NCBI GenBank assembly: GCA_937951615.1
Contig: CALFBH010000003.1
Coordinates: forward strand, 1 to 64,000
DNA length: 64,000 bases
Reading direction: 5' to 3'
Source of the DNA: an uncultured Saprospiraceae bacterium
GTDB lineage: Bacteria > Bacteroidota > Bacteroidia > Chitinophagales > Saprospiraceae
Within the stretch, counting starts at the first letter, position 1; every line of letters starts with the position of its first letter. A model generated the notes under the pieces. That model was not told the origin of the DNA. It did not search any database and saw only the letters and a list, made by a program, of their open reading frames with translations. The translations under genes were made by a program, and so were the position numbers. Below, piece by piece: positions 25,453 to 34,455 of this stretch.

Positions 25453-26697
25453 CTACTCCACAGGCGGATTTTTCATCATTCTAAGCGTAAACCAACCCAG
25501 TACCAAAATAATCAATCCCATAATGCCCCAAAGCCAGGCTTTGTTTTTCAATAAGGGAGAGACGACTTCAGGCGTTTTTATGTTTGGATTTTTTATGGCT
25601 TCGCCCAATATCAGTGCAGTCAGATTTTTGGGTATATTTTTTTGAAAACGAGCAATATCATAACTAGGAAAACCAAGTGCCGAATTGCCATACACCAACT
25701 GATAATCGGCTGCTTCAGTAAAGCGTGCTGTCAGGCTATACACCGCAGCCTTTACTTCAATACCCGATACATCAAGTGGCGGATTGTCTTGGTTATAAGT
25801 CGTAATTCTCAGCCGATCCGTCACGACAGGTTTTGCCAAAAAATATTCATTTTCAGCTTCATAAGAATGAATCACTCGTCTTGGTATTTTTTTATATCGA
25901 TATTCCCAGCCTGCTGCCGTTTTGATGCTGTCTGTCAAAAACTCAAGCGTCATATTTCTATAAAAATCAAAATCATTGCTCACTTTGATATTGAGAGAAT
26001 TGACTGGAACAATCTCATTTAAATTGACCTGAATAATGGTCTGCTTTTTTTCTCTATCATTTGTACTTTTAAGAACTGGATTTTCAACAATATAATACGC
26101 GCCTTCTGTTTTTACATATTCGCTGATGCGAGCGGCGAGTAAGCTAGGTTGCTCCTCATTTTTCACCAGAATCCGAAGGTATTTATAATTGACATTGGGA
26201 AAATTCAAGGTCGTAAAACTATAATCTGCCCGTGCATTTTTGATAGACAACATCCTTTGATTTTCTACCACATCAAACCAAGTCTGCTGATCCATACTGC
26301 CTGCCATATCCACTTTATACTCGAAATTTTGTGCCTTGAAATCAAGCTGAACAGTATTAAGCGTTTTCCCATCCGGTATTTTAAAGGTGTAAAAATAGCC
26401 TTCCGAATTTTTCGATTCATTGAGCCGTTCAAAATTAACTTTCCTTTTCTCACTTGTACTGCTAGCGCGATTTAAAATATAAGGAGCTTCTAGCGTATCG
26501 CCCTGCGCATTGATGCCAAATATCCTAACATCCTGCAAGCCGTTTTTTGTATTGGCAATGACGTGATTCGACAAAGGCACAAGATGCCAGTCATTTGTAA
26601 TACCACTGATAGACTGCGAATAAGTGTAGTCTATCATCTGCCCGTATAGAAGTGCGGGAAGTAATAGTAAATATAAAATATGGAAAAGGTTTTTCAT
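25453..26697 (-). CDS. DUF3999 family envelope protein
   Basis: The 414-residue product from ATG 26697 (MKNLFHILYLLLLPALLYGQ signal peptide) has a long periplasmic beta-rich region. It opens with LVPLSNHVIANTKNGLQDVRIFGINAQGDTLE-like sequence characteristic of DUF3999 and ends in one membrane helix with a basic tail (LRMMKNPPVE). In-frame sequence upstream to 26772 is open but lacks a convincing start and would bury the signal peptide. The gene is 14 bases from the barrel gene upstream in the same direction and follows the XrtN partner genes. Function unknown. Confidence 0.82.
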   Translation of the reverse strand: MKNLFHILYLLLLPALLYGQMIDYTYSQSISGITNDWHLVPLSNHVIANTKNGLQDVRIFGINAQGDTLEAPYILNRASSTSEKRKVNFERLNESKNSEGYFYTFKIPDGKTLNTVQLDFKAQNFEYKVDMAGSMDQQTWFDVVENQRMLSIKNARADYSFTTLNFPNVNYKYLRILVKNEEQPSLLAARISEYVKTEGAYYIVENPVLKSTNDREKKQTIIQVNLNEIVPVNSLNIKVSNDFDFYRNMTLEFLTDSIKTAAGWEYRYKKIPRRVIHSYEAENEYFLAKPVVTDRLRITTYNQDNPPLDVSGIEVKAAVYSLTARFTEAADYQLVYGNSALGFPSYDIARFQKNIPKNLTALILGEAIKNPNIKTPEVVSPLLKNKAWLWGIMGLIILVLGWFTLRMMKNPPVE

Positions 26698-26711
26698 TTT
26701 AATATATGCTC

Positions 26712-28469
26712 TTAAAACTTCAATTTTACCCCGCCCAAAAAGTTGAATCCAAGTTGAGGATAGCGATACCACCGCTGATACTTAGAAGATAAAACATTAT
26801 TTAAATCCAGAAATAAGGAAAAATTCTTATTGATGCTATAACTAGCCCCTGCATTGAGGTCAAATAGAGCAGAAAGATTTTCTTTCAGACCTTCTTCGGT
26901 CAGGTAAGGTGCGCCGCTGGCGAAGTACATTTCGGCATTGAGGCGCAGCTTGTCACCAGGGCTGTAATGCAGTCCCAGATTGCTTTCCAGTGTAGGCAGA
27001 TGCCAATGCGGATCGTCTTTCTTCTTGGCATAAACGGTGTATCCGCCCGACACGACCGCCTGCAAATCCTTCATCACCTCAAAATCCAGTACGCCATCGA
27101 CAGTGAATTGATTGGAAATAGAATCATAAACGATATCAAATTGTCGGGTATCCATGCTGTAGTCTGTCAGGTACATCGCTAGGTTTTTGATAGGCTTCTG
27201 CGTACCGCGAACTTCATAATTGAATTTACCAAAACGACCTTTTACACCCAAATATCTATTTTGCAGGCGACTATTTTTGAGCGTCAGTACAGACTTGATG
27301 AACGGATTATAATTGCCAAATTCGCGGAACTGTGCTTGTTGTATGTCGCCATTCCAGCCAGCAAATACAGTTGCTTTTCCTTCCAAAAGAGCATAGCTAG
27401 CTTCTATGTCGGGATAAGGCGTAAACTCACCATCATAGCCCAGATAAGCACCAGCTTTTAGTTTGAATTTCCCCGTATTAAGCACAAAGTGCGGCTGAAT
27501 TTCCAGCAGGTTATTCGACTGGCGAGAATTGACGGTAAAGCTGTCATTATAAAAACGATAATGATCCGCAATCGCCACTTCCAACCAGTGATTTTCATTG
27601 ATCCATTTGCGTAAGCCCAAATCAAAACCGAATCGATTTTCCTGCCCTTCATAGCGGTCGCGGGTGACGTGAAAATCCCCGTTCACCCAGTAATTGAGTG
27701 CGCCCTGCGTTTCCTTGGTATTTTTAAAATGGAAATCGCCGTAAGTGGTGATGAAGCGTTGAAAAACATCCTCCTTCTCAAAATCAACCGAATCAACATG
27801 ACCGAAAAAATGATGCTGATCGACATCAATGCCCAGTTTTGCGCCGATATCAAAGCCAGCATTGGAATAAAAAGTACCATCTACATAAGCGTCCGTATCG
27901 CCAAAACGTTGATGGCGCAACTGCTTTGTCCTGTTGGCAGAATGATGTTTGACATTCAGGTTGAAATCAATTTTATCAGACTGCCCATTATTCAGTCGGA
28001 GATCAGCGTAAGCATGATTTGGTGTCCCATAACCCAACTTCGACCAAAACTGATACACCGGATCAGCAGGCAAACGCCGCATAGCAATAGGTTTGATGAG
28101 CGGTGCTTCATACTCCAAATCCAGCAACTTGGTGGGCAGGCTATACTCACTTTCCCGGCTGCCATCGTCAGTCGATTCAGGCAGGGTGGGGTAGGTGCTG
28201 TATTTCTTAGCTTCCGCCACCCGTGCCTTGAAAGTTTTGGTGACATCTACTTCTTCGCCGTCCAGTTGCTCATCGTCGGGCTGGGCGTAGGCTGTTAGTC
28301 CGCAGAGTATGAAGAAGAAAATGAATATCGAATATCGAACAGAAGAATATCGAATATCGAAGTCTAATGAGGGAAATATTTCGACATTCGGTGTTCGATA
28401 TTCATTATTCGATATTCCGTTTGAATTTAATGCCGAAGGCATTATCCTATTTTTTATGTTGTGAATCAT
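26712..28469 (-). CDS. TonB-dependent-receptor-like outer membrane barrel without plug
   Basis: After a signal peptide (YSIFIFFFILCGLTAYAQ) comes a short acidic region and then about 480 residues of alternating amphipathic strands ending in a terminal Phe (GGVKLKF), as in outer membrane barrels. No TonB plug domain is visible. The ATG at 28469 is chosen; TTG at 28508 and ATG at 28442 are in frame. The segment between the start and the signal peptide is made of a dispersed DNA repeat (28318-28425), so the natural start may have been displaced. A large TPR protein on the same strand (35524) is its likely usual neighbour. Confidence 0.75.
   Translation of the reverse strand: MIHNIKNRIMPSALNSNGISNNEYRTPNVEIFPSLDFDIRYSSVRYSIFIFFFILCGLTAYAQPDDEQLDGEEVDVTKTFKARVAEAKKYSTYPTLPESTDDGSRESEYSLPTKLLDLEYEAPLIKPIAMRRLPADPVYQFWSKLGYGTPNHAYADLRLNNGQSDKIDFNLNVKHHSANRTKQLRHQRFGDTDAYVDGTFYSNAGFDIGAKLGIDVDQHHFFGHVDSVDFEKEDVFQRFITTYGDFHFKNTKETQGALNYWVNGDFHVTRDRYEGQENRFGFDLGLRKWINENHWLEVAIADHYRFYNDSFTVNSRQSNNLLEIQPHFVLNTGKFKLKAGAYLGYDGEFTPYPDIEASYALLEGKATVFAGWNGDIQQAQFREFGNYNPFIKSVLTLKNSRLQNRYLGVKGRFGKFNYEVRGTQKPIKNLAMYLTDYSMDTRQFDIVYDSISNQFTVDGVLDFEVMKDLQAVVSGGYTVYAKKKDDPHWHLPTLESNLGLHYSPGDKLRLNAEMYFASGAPYLTEEGLKENLSALFDLNAGASYSINKNFSLFLDLNNVLSSKYQRWYRYPQLGFNFLGGVKLKF
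28318..28425. repeat. GAATATCGAA-type repeat within the 5' end of the barrel gene
   Basis: Imperfect copies of GAATATCGAATATCGAA and its complement TTCGATATTC occur at 28322-28363 and 28380-28425, forming an inverted pair. Translated, they give the NNEYRTPNVEI and FDIRYSSVRYSIF segments before the signal peptide. Confidence 0.75.
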
Positions 28470-28502
28470 TGTAATCAGCTTATAATCATTTTTGCGTAGC
28501 AA

Positions 28503-28545
28503 AATCAATTCGTAATTCGTAATTAAAAAATCAGTAATTGACCCT
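28503..28545. repeat. AATTCGTAATT repeat
   Basis: Degenerate tandem CAATTCGTAATTCGTAATT is followed by AAAAAATCAGTAATTG. The same unit appears at 35476-35513 and 38781-38815, always in gaps between genes. The rest of the 249-base gap up to 28718 is AT-rich leader of the + strand subtilase gene. Confidence 0.75.
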
Positions 28546-28718
28546 CAAATATATGCTTAATTTCCGCAATCGTCAATTTCTCTGATAAATATTGGTTAGT
28601 CTTATTCTTTTAAATTGTTTTTGTTAAATTTTGACATTCAATATTTTTTTACGACATTTAATTTGACAAAAGAACACACCGGATTTTCCTGCTATTTATC
28701 ACCTTAAAATCTTAGACC

Positions 28719-31700
28719 ATGAAAACTAAAATCACCTTTACCCCCCCCCGAAAACAGTTTAACTTATTTTTAATCTGTTTATTTTCCATTTCTACAAGTA
28801 TGCTGACTGCCCAGACCTATGTCAATAAAGAATGGGTACAAAGCTCTGGCACACCGGATGAAGCGATTGACTGGCAGGCTTCGGTATTGGATGTCAATGG
28901 AGACATTCTGATAACGACCAATACGACAACAGCAGGTCAGTCCACCAATATCCTGACCACTAAAGTTAGCGCAGAAGACGGCAGCATTCTTTGGGAAAAA
29001 GAGTATAATCATCCCTCCAATGACAAAGACTATGGTATTGCGATTGCCACAGACGCAGCAGGCAACGTCTATGTAGCTGGTGCTGCCAATATCCCCGGTG
29101 CAGGCTACGACTTTGTGCTGCTGAAATATGCAGATGACGGTGCTTTAGAATGGAGCAAAACTTACGACGGCATTTCCACACAAAACGATGTACCTGTAGC
29201 CATTGCCGTAGATGCGGCTGGTAATGTTTATGTGACTGGCGGCAGTCAAAATGGTACGGCACTTATTGATTATTGTACCATAAAATACGATACGAATGGC
29301 AATCAGGTCTGGCTGGCTCACTATGATTATAACAGCCTCTATGACGCACCGATTGCCTTACAAATTGACCCGCAGGGCGATATTGTCGTAACAGGTGTAA
29401 GCGCAGAAAATACAAGCAACTGGGAGTCTGCTACCATAAAATACGATGCGAGTGACGGAACACAAATTGCAGAAAGCCGCATTGAGCAGTCCGCAGGCAT
29501 AGCTGAACCTGCCGATTTTACGATGGACGATAATGGCAATTTTTACATCACCGGAAAAACAAGTGCAGATGGCGTGAACTATGACATTCGTACTATAAAG
29601 CTGACGGCTAATCTTGATATAGCTTGGGTACAAGACTATGACGCTGCCGGATTCGAAGACGCTGGAGTTACGATAGACGTGGACGGACAGGGAAATGTAT
29701 TCGTTGGTGGCTATATTCACGAAGCAAATGGTACAAGGGAAGCCCTTATACTTAGTTATGATGCTGATGGAATTCAACTATCTGATGAAACAATACATAC
29801 GACCACCGATACTGAAATGACCATAGAAAATATTAAAATAAAGGAGGGTACACTTCTTATTACGGGTAATATTGAGACTTCAGGAAGTGGTACCATGTTT
29901 GCACGCGCGCAGGATACTAATAATCAACTGCTGTGGCAAAAGAAGGCGTCGAGCAGTACGGAGAGTATAGGAAAAACGATTTTGATTGCTGACAATTCGC
30001 TCTCTTCGGGGACTGATAAAGATGTGTTTATTACAGGAACTTCAGAAGGAAGTGCGAGTATTACAACTACGACGACCAAGTATAGCCGGTTTGAACGCCC
30101 TACCGACGTAGTATTAGATGACGAAAATAGACCTTACTATATAGATAAGATGGTGATTGTTCGTTTTTTAAGAGATGCTGTAATTACTGACAATGTTGAT
30201 AATACTGATATTGTTTATGGTCGGGCGTCCACTTTTCTTACTTCTGATGCCATAGCGGAATTAAATGCCCAATTGAGCTTTGATATTAATAATGCGTATT
30301 TCGCAAAGGTGTTTAGAAGACTTACAACAAGTGATACTATCTCCATTAGTCGCCTTGGATTCCCTGTGCCTATTCCTGATTTCTGGACAAGTTTTGTAGT
30401 GATTTTGCCAGAGACTTCAGTTCCATTCCAAGTACGAAGTAATTTAGACGTATTACAGGTTAGTGAAGAATTTGAAAATACATCAGTAGTAAATTATGCT
30501 CATCCAAACTATGTGATGTTATCTGATGAAGAATGTGATGATATTGATACAAGTGGTCAGACTGCTAATCATGTGTTGCAGAAAGAAGATAGACTTAACA
30601 ATATACCCAATGACCCAGAGTATGATCTTGGGCAGGCGGCACTTCACCCGACTACAAATTATCCTGCTGCTCATATAAATATGGAATCTGCTTGGAATTT
30701 GGAAACAGGAAAAAATTTCATTAAAGTTGGAGTTATTGAAGGAGGGAGTATCTCATGGCGACATGACGATTTTAATGTTGATGGTTCTGGCACATTTGAA
30801 GGTTCGAAAGTTGTAGGTGGGTGGATTTATGGACCTAATATACATCCTTCCGATGCACCTCAAAGTTCTGGAGATGGGCATCCAACACGAATGGCAGGAG
30901 TTATAGGTGCACTCAGGAACAACGGTACAGGTATTGCCGGTATTGCCGGTGGGGACTTAGATGGTGAAAACAACTCTGGTGTTCAACTTTTTACTTTTAG
31001 TACTGATTTTAGTACTGCACAAGACTTTAGTTATACTGCCGATGCAATAATTGAAGCTTCTCTATACAATCCAGACACAGGATATGGTTATGGGATACAT
31101 ATTTTAAACAATAGTTATAGTCGGACAATTGATCAGTTCAGCACTGCATATGTCCCTTCTTTGCTTAGAGATGCAGTTCATATTGCATTTCAAAATAATG
31201 TAGTTTTTGTGGCCTCATCTGGAAATGAGGGAGAAGACATGGTACAAAGAGTTCCTGCTAATTACATTGATAGGTGGGTGCTAGCAATAGGAGCTAGTGG
31301 AGATGACGGACAATATAAAGACGGAAATAATGGGTTGCCTAGTTCTGTGTCCAACTATGGTGAAAATTTAGATGTTATTGCCCCTGGTGTTAATGAAATA
31401 ACCACAACTACAAATCACGATAACACCGCTACTGATAGTTATGGTTCGACTTGCTGTTCATCTTCTGGTGTTGCTCATGTAAGTGGAGTTGCAGGCTTAT
31501 TGTTAAGCTATCATAATGACCCAGCAACCACGTTTAATTGGTTGGCTCCTGAAGATGTTGAATATTTCATAGAAACTACAGCAAATGACCGAACAATTAC
31601 ACCGATAAGCAATAATGCTATCGGACATGATGATTATACAGGCTGGGGACTTTTAGATGCTGGAGCAGCACTACAAAAACTAAGTGAATGTGATATACAG

Positions 31701-32378
31701 CATTATTCTGCGGAAATGACTATAAGTATTGCACAATTGGTAGATTCATATGTGTATCGTACTTTATTAAATCACCTTAATGGTGTTCCTGCAGGAAATT
31801 ATTTTATGGATGTGTATAAAATAACAGCTACTATACCCCATAATTCCAATGGGCAGACCATAACAAGCGACAATATATGGGTATTGAATAGTGCTTCAAA
31901 TTTACTGGCAAATGCTGGGCAAATACCAGACTATGCCGATATTGAACTGGTGAGTTATAATAATAATGAAGCTGTATTGGAGGGGTATTTTTATCATATT
32001 GTTGCTAGTTCAATTGGACAACAAATGGATATGTGGATACCTAATCTTCCTGATGATAAGGCTCGACTTTCTTATTCTCTGATGACGTGTAATACAACTG
32101 CTCATTCAGAAGTCACCATTGACAATATTGAAATGAAACTATACCCTAACCCGACTTCAGAAACTGTCACGGTGGAATATTCTCTAAGAGAAAAAGAAGA
32201 CGTGAAAATAGGTATTTTAGATAACACTGGTAAAGAAGTAAACTCCATAATAAATAACGATTGTATTGAAGGGCAGCACACTATTAGTATAGATATTAAG
32301 ACCTTGCCGTCAGGACTATATATGATTCAATTAGTATCCGGACAAAATACAGTAGCTAGAAAATTCGTTAAAGAATAA
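28719..32378 (+). CDS. Secreted subtilase with SBBP-type propeller and T9SS sorting domain
   Basis: The 1219-residue product has a signal peptide (about residues 14-32). Repeats of the SBBP style (DAAGNVYVAG, DFVLLKYADDG, EWSKTYDG) fill residues 35-460. The S8 peptidase domain covers about 640-990, and a Por-type C-terminal domain (KLYPNPTSETVTVEY ... GLYMIQL) directs export by T9SS. In the peptidase the His motif (GDGHPTRMAGVIGA), the oxyanion Asn (ASSGNEG) and the Ser (SSSGVAHVSGVAG) are found. The Asp motif reads VGVIEGGS, with Glu at the catalytic Asp position. A C9 run lies at codons 8-11. Confidence 0.85.
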   Translation: MKTKITFTPPRKQFNLFLICLFSISTSMLTAQTYVNKEWVQSSGTPDEAIDWQASVLDVNGDILITTNTTTAGQSTNILTTKVSAEDGSILWEKEYNHPSNDKDYGIAIATDAAGNVYVAGAANIPGAGYDFVLLKYADDGALEWSKTYDGISTQNDVPVAIAVDAAGNVYVTGGSQNGTALIDYCTIKYDTNGNQVWLAHYDYNSLYDAPIALQIDPQGDIVVTGVSAENTSNWESATIKYDASDGTQIAESRIEQSAGIAEPADFTMDDNGNFYITGKTSADGVNYDIRTIKLTANLDIAWVQDYDAAGFEDAGVTIDVDGQGNVFVGGYIHEANGTREALILSYDADGIQLSDETIHTTTDTEMTIENIKIKEGTLLITGNIETSGSGTMFARAQDTNNQLLWQKKASSSTESIGKTILIADNSLSSGTDKDVFITGTSEGSASITTTTTKYSRFERPTDVVLDDENRPYYIDKMVIVRFLRDAVITDNVDNTDIVYGRASTFLTSDAIAELNAQLSFDINNAYFAKVFRRLTTSDTISISRLGFPVPIPDFWTSFVVILPETSVPFQVRSNLDVLQVSEEFENTSVVNYAHPNYVMLSDEECDDIDTSGQTANHVLQKEDRLNNIPNDPEYDLGQAALHPTTNYPAAHINMESAWNLETGKNFIKVGVIEGGSISWRHDDFNVDGSGTFEGSKVVGGWIYGPNIHPSDAPQSSGDGHPTRMAGVIGALRNNGTGIAGIAGGDLDGENNSGVQLFTFSTDFSTAQDFSYTADAIIEASLYNPDTGYGYGIHILNNSYSRTIDQFSTAYVPSLLRDAVHIAFQNNVVFVASSGNEGEDMVQRVPANYIDRWVLAIGASGDDGQYKDGNNGLPSSVSNYGENLDVIAPGVNEITTTTNHDNTATDSYGSTCCSSSGVAHVSGVAGLLLSYHNDPATTFNWLAPEDVEYFIETTANDRTITPISNNAIGHDDYTGWGLLDAGAALQKLSECDIQHYSAEMTISIAQLVDSYVYRTLLNHLNGVPAGNYFMDVYKITATIPHNSNGQTITSDNIWVLNSASNLLANAGQIPDYADIELVSYNNNEAVLEGYFYHIVASSIGQQMDMWIPNLPDDKARLSYSLMTCNTTAHSEVTIDNIEMKLYPNPTSETVTVEYSLREKEDVKIGILDNTGKEVNSIINNDCIEGQHTISIDIKTLPSGLYMIQLVSGQNTVARKFVKE
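28741..28749 (+). repeat. C9 homopolymer at codons 8-11 of the subtilase
   Basis: Nine consecutive C residues start 22 bases after the ATG, ahead of the hydrophobic core of the signal peptide. A gain or loss of one base would shift the frame before the signal peptide is made, so the tract could switch expression on and off. Confidence 0.9.
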
Positions 32379-32394
32379 AGTCTTAAATCAACAG

Positions 32395-32419
32395 GACAGA
32401 GGGGGAATTCCCCTCTGTC
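32395..32419 (+). terminator. Hairpin after the subtilase
   Basis: The stem is GACAGAGGGG/CCCCTCTGTC with a 5-base loop, followed by TAATAAATTCCC. The stem is strong, but the T tract is weak. Confidence 0.55.
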
Positions 32420-32437
32420 TAATAAATTCCCTATTCA

Positions 32438-33385
32438 ATGAATAAAGTATGCAACAATATTCTTTCCACCATTCTTTTCCTGTTGTTAACAATCTCCTGT
32501 AACAAAGAAAAATTTAAAGGAATGTGTCATGACCTGCCTAGCTCACCAAGTGCGACTGGTTGGAATTACATTTATCCTTCTTACAATCATAAAGCTCCAT
32601 TTTTCAATCCGAATAATCCCGAAGAAATAGTTTATGTTCGAGAAGATTTTGACACCAATGATGGTTCTTTTTTGAAGACAGAACTCTGGAAAGCTGACAT
32701 AACTGCGGGAACAGAAGAATTGTTATTAGACAATGTTCGTAATCATCCGAGATGGGGCATAACGAATTGGCTACTCTTTAATCGTACAGATAATCAGGTT
32801 TGGAAAATGAAAAGTAATGGAGATAGCTTAACTCAACTGACTAATGGAACTTTACATACATACCCTGACTGGAATCCGGACAATACAAAATTTATATGCA
32901 ATACTTTCGACAATTACACGCTTATTATTTCTCAGTATGCAGAAGTGTTGGATACTTTAGAGGAAGTATATTATTACAGAGGGGCATGGTCTCCTAACGG
33001 GAAATATATAGCGGCTAGTATTTATGCCGGTGGGCTTGACGTAAATGATCTGGAAACTGGAGAAATTATCCGATTCCAATCAGAATATGAGGTTTTTGCA
33101 GGCAATGGTGGAGGCATAGCTTGGACTCCTGATAGCCGCTATTTGATTTGGTGTACTTCTGCTGGTATTTATAAATCAGATATAGAAACTCTAAGTACCG
33201 AACAGATTAAAGAAGCTTGTGAAAGTTTGCGATATACTAAACCAAGCATTTCTTCTGATTATGAACTTATAGTAGAACGTGTGGAGAATAATATAGATAA
33301 AAATGAAAATACTTTTTTTTCTAAAAGCAGTGTTACCATGATGGACTTGGACGGTGAGAATGAAAGAGAGCTGTTATTGAAGTAA
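32438..33385 (+). CDS. TolB-like beta-propeller lipoprotein, copy 1
   Basis: The 315-residue protein has a lipobox at LLLTISC and repeated propeller blades: NPNNPEEIVYVRE, LLFNRTDNQVWKMKSNGDSLTQLTNG, YPDWNPDNTKFI, GAWSPNGKYIAAS and IAWTPDSRYLIWC. These are PD40/TolB blades, which usually bind other envelope proteins. It is the first of three tandem paralogues following the subtilase and ends with MDLDGENERELLLK. Confidence 0.8.
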   Translation: MNKVCNNILSTILFLLLTISCNKEKFKGMCHDLPSSPSATGWNYIYPSYNHKAPFFNPNNPEEIVYVREDFDTNDGSFLKTELWKADITAGTEELLLDNVRNHPRWGITNWLLFNRTDNQVWKMKSNGDSLTQLTNGTLHTYPDWNPDNTKFICNTFDNYTLIISQYAEVLDTLEEVYYYRGAWSPNGKYIAASIYAGGLDVNDLETGEIIRFQSEYEVFAGNGGGIAWTPDSRYLIWCTSAGIYKSDIETLSTEQIKEACESLRYTKPSISSDYELIVERVENNIDKNENTFFSKSSVTMMDLDGENERELLLK

Positions 33386-33422
33386 CACGCTTCTTAAACT
33401 TAGGAAGTTTAAGAAGCGTGTT
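33384..33422. terminator. Perfect 18-bp hairpin terminator
   Basis: The arms AACACGCTTCTTAAACTT and AAGTTTAAGAAGCGTGTT enclose a 3-base loop and begin directly at the stop codon of the first TolB-like gene. A short pyrimidine stretch follows. The palindrome would act in both directions. Confidence 0.7.
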
Positions 33423-33444
33423 CTTTGTTCCAATTCAGACCAAT

Positions 33445-34443
33445 ATGAGATTTTTAACTCTATTGCTGGTATTTGTCGTGTTTTTGTCTTGCGAACAAGA
33501 ACTCCTGTCGGATATTTCTGAGAAAAAGGATTGTAACTACAACTATACAATACCCGAAAACATAGAAAAAGACAGCCTTTTCCCTCTATCTTGTCCTAGC
33601 GGAGATTTAGTTTCCTTTCCTGACAGATACCAATATAAATATCCTTCTTTTAACCCGAATAATAATGATGAAATAGTCTATCGGCGATGGGACGTTGAAA
33701 CGGGTAATAAAGAACTTTGGAAATTTAATTTTTGTACAGAAGAATTATCTTTTGTTGCAGGCAATGCGAATAGTACTAGTGACTGGAGTATAAAAGACTG
33801 GATTATTTTTACTGGAACGGATTTAAATATTTGGAAAGTTAAATCTAGCGGGGATAATTTGGTGAAACTTACTTTTACAGGAGATTTCAATGTGCAGCCA
33901 GATTGGAATTCAACAGGAGAACAATTTATATATAGAGATGGGGGTGGAAATATAATTATTGCCGATGAAGATGGACTACATCTTGATACTTTGGAAACAA
34001 TTAGTTCATGCAGTCGATTTAGATGGAAAAATGATAGCATAATTATAACCTCAAGAAATGCTGTCAATATTGAAGACCACATAGGTTATTATAATATTTT
34101 TACAGATGAGTATTATCATCTGGACCAATTTGACTATTTAGTTAGTAATTATAATTATGTCGGTGGCTTGTCCTGGTTGGAGAAAGAACAATCGGTTGTA
34201 TGGCTTAGCCTTATTAATGTCAGCAAAACCAATATCGATACTGGCGAAAGAACATTACTCAACCAAAGTAACCCCAAGTATCACTACTATCACAGAATGA
34301 ATACTTCTCCTGACGGAAAAACAATCGCATTATATTGTACGGATTTGGAAAATATAGACATCTGTCGGGTTCGACAATATGAGCGTATTTATTTAATGGA
34401 TGCTAACGGGAGGAATGAGAGGCTGGTGCAGTTTCCTGAATAA
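33445..34443 (+). CDS. TolB-like beta-propeller lipoprotein, copy 2
   Basis: The 332-residue product from ATG 33445 (MRFLTLLLVFVVFLSC, lipobox Cys). Blades match the neighbours: PSFNPNNNDEIVYRRWD, WSIKDWIIFTGTDLNIWKVKSSGDNLVKLT, QPDWNSTGEQFIYRDGG and MDANGRNERLVQF at the end. An upstream in-frame start at 33418 lies inside the terminator and is rejected. It is 60 bases after copy 1 and 12 bases before copy 3. Function unknown beyond a surface or periplasmic binding role. Confidence 0.8.
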   Translation: MRFLTLLLVFVVFLSCEQELLSDISEKKDCNYNYTIPENIEKDSLFPLSCPSGDLVSFPDRYQYKYPSFNPNNNDEIVYRRWDVETGNKELWKFNFCTEELSFVAGNANSTSDWSIKDWIIFTGTDLNIWKVKSSGDNLVKLTFTGDFNVQPDWNSTGEQFIYRDGGGNIIIADEDGLHLDTLETISSCSRFRWKNDSIIITSRNAVNIEDHIGYYNIFTDEYYHLDQFDYLVSNYNYVGGLSWLEKEQSVVWLSLINVSKTNIDTGERTLLNQSNPKYHYYHRMNTSPDGKTIALYCTDLENIDICRVRQYERIYLMDANGRNERLVQFPE

Positions 34444-34455
34444 ACAATTTAAATA

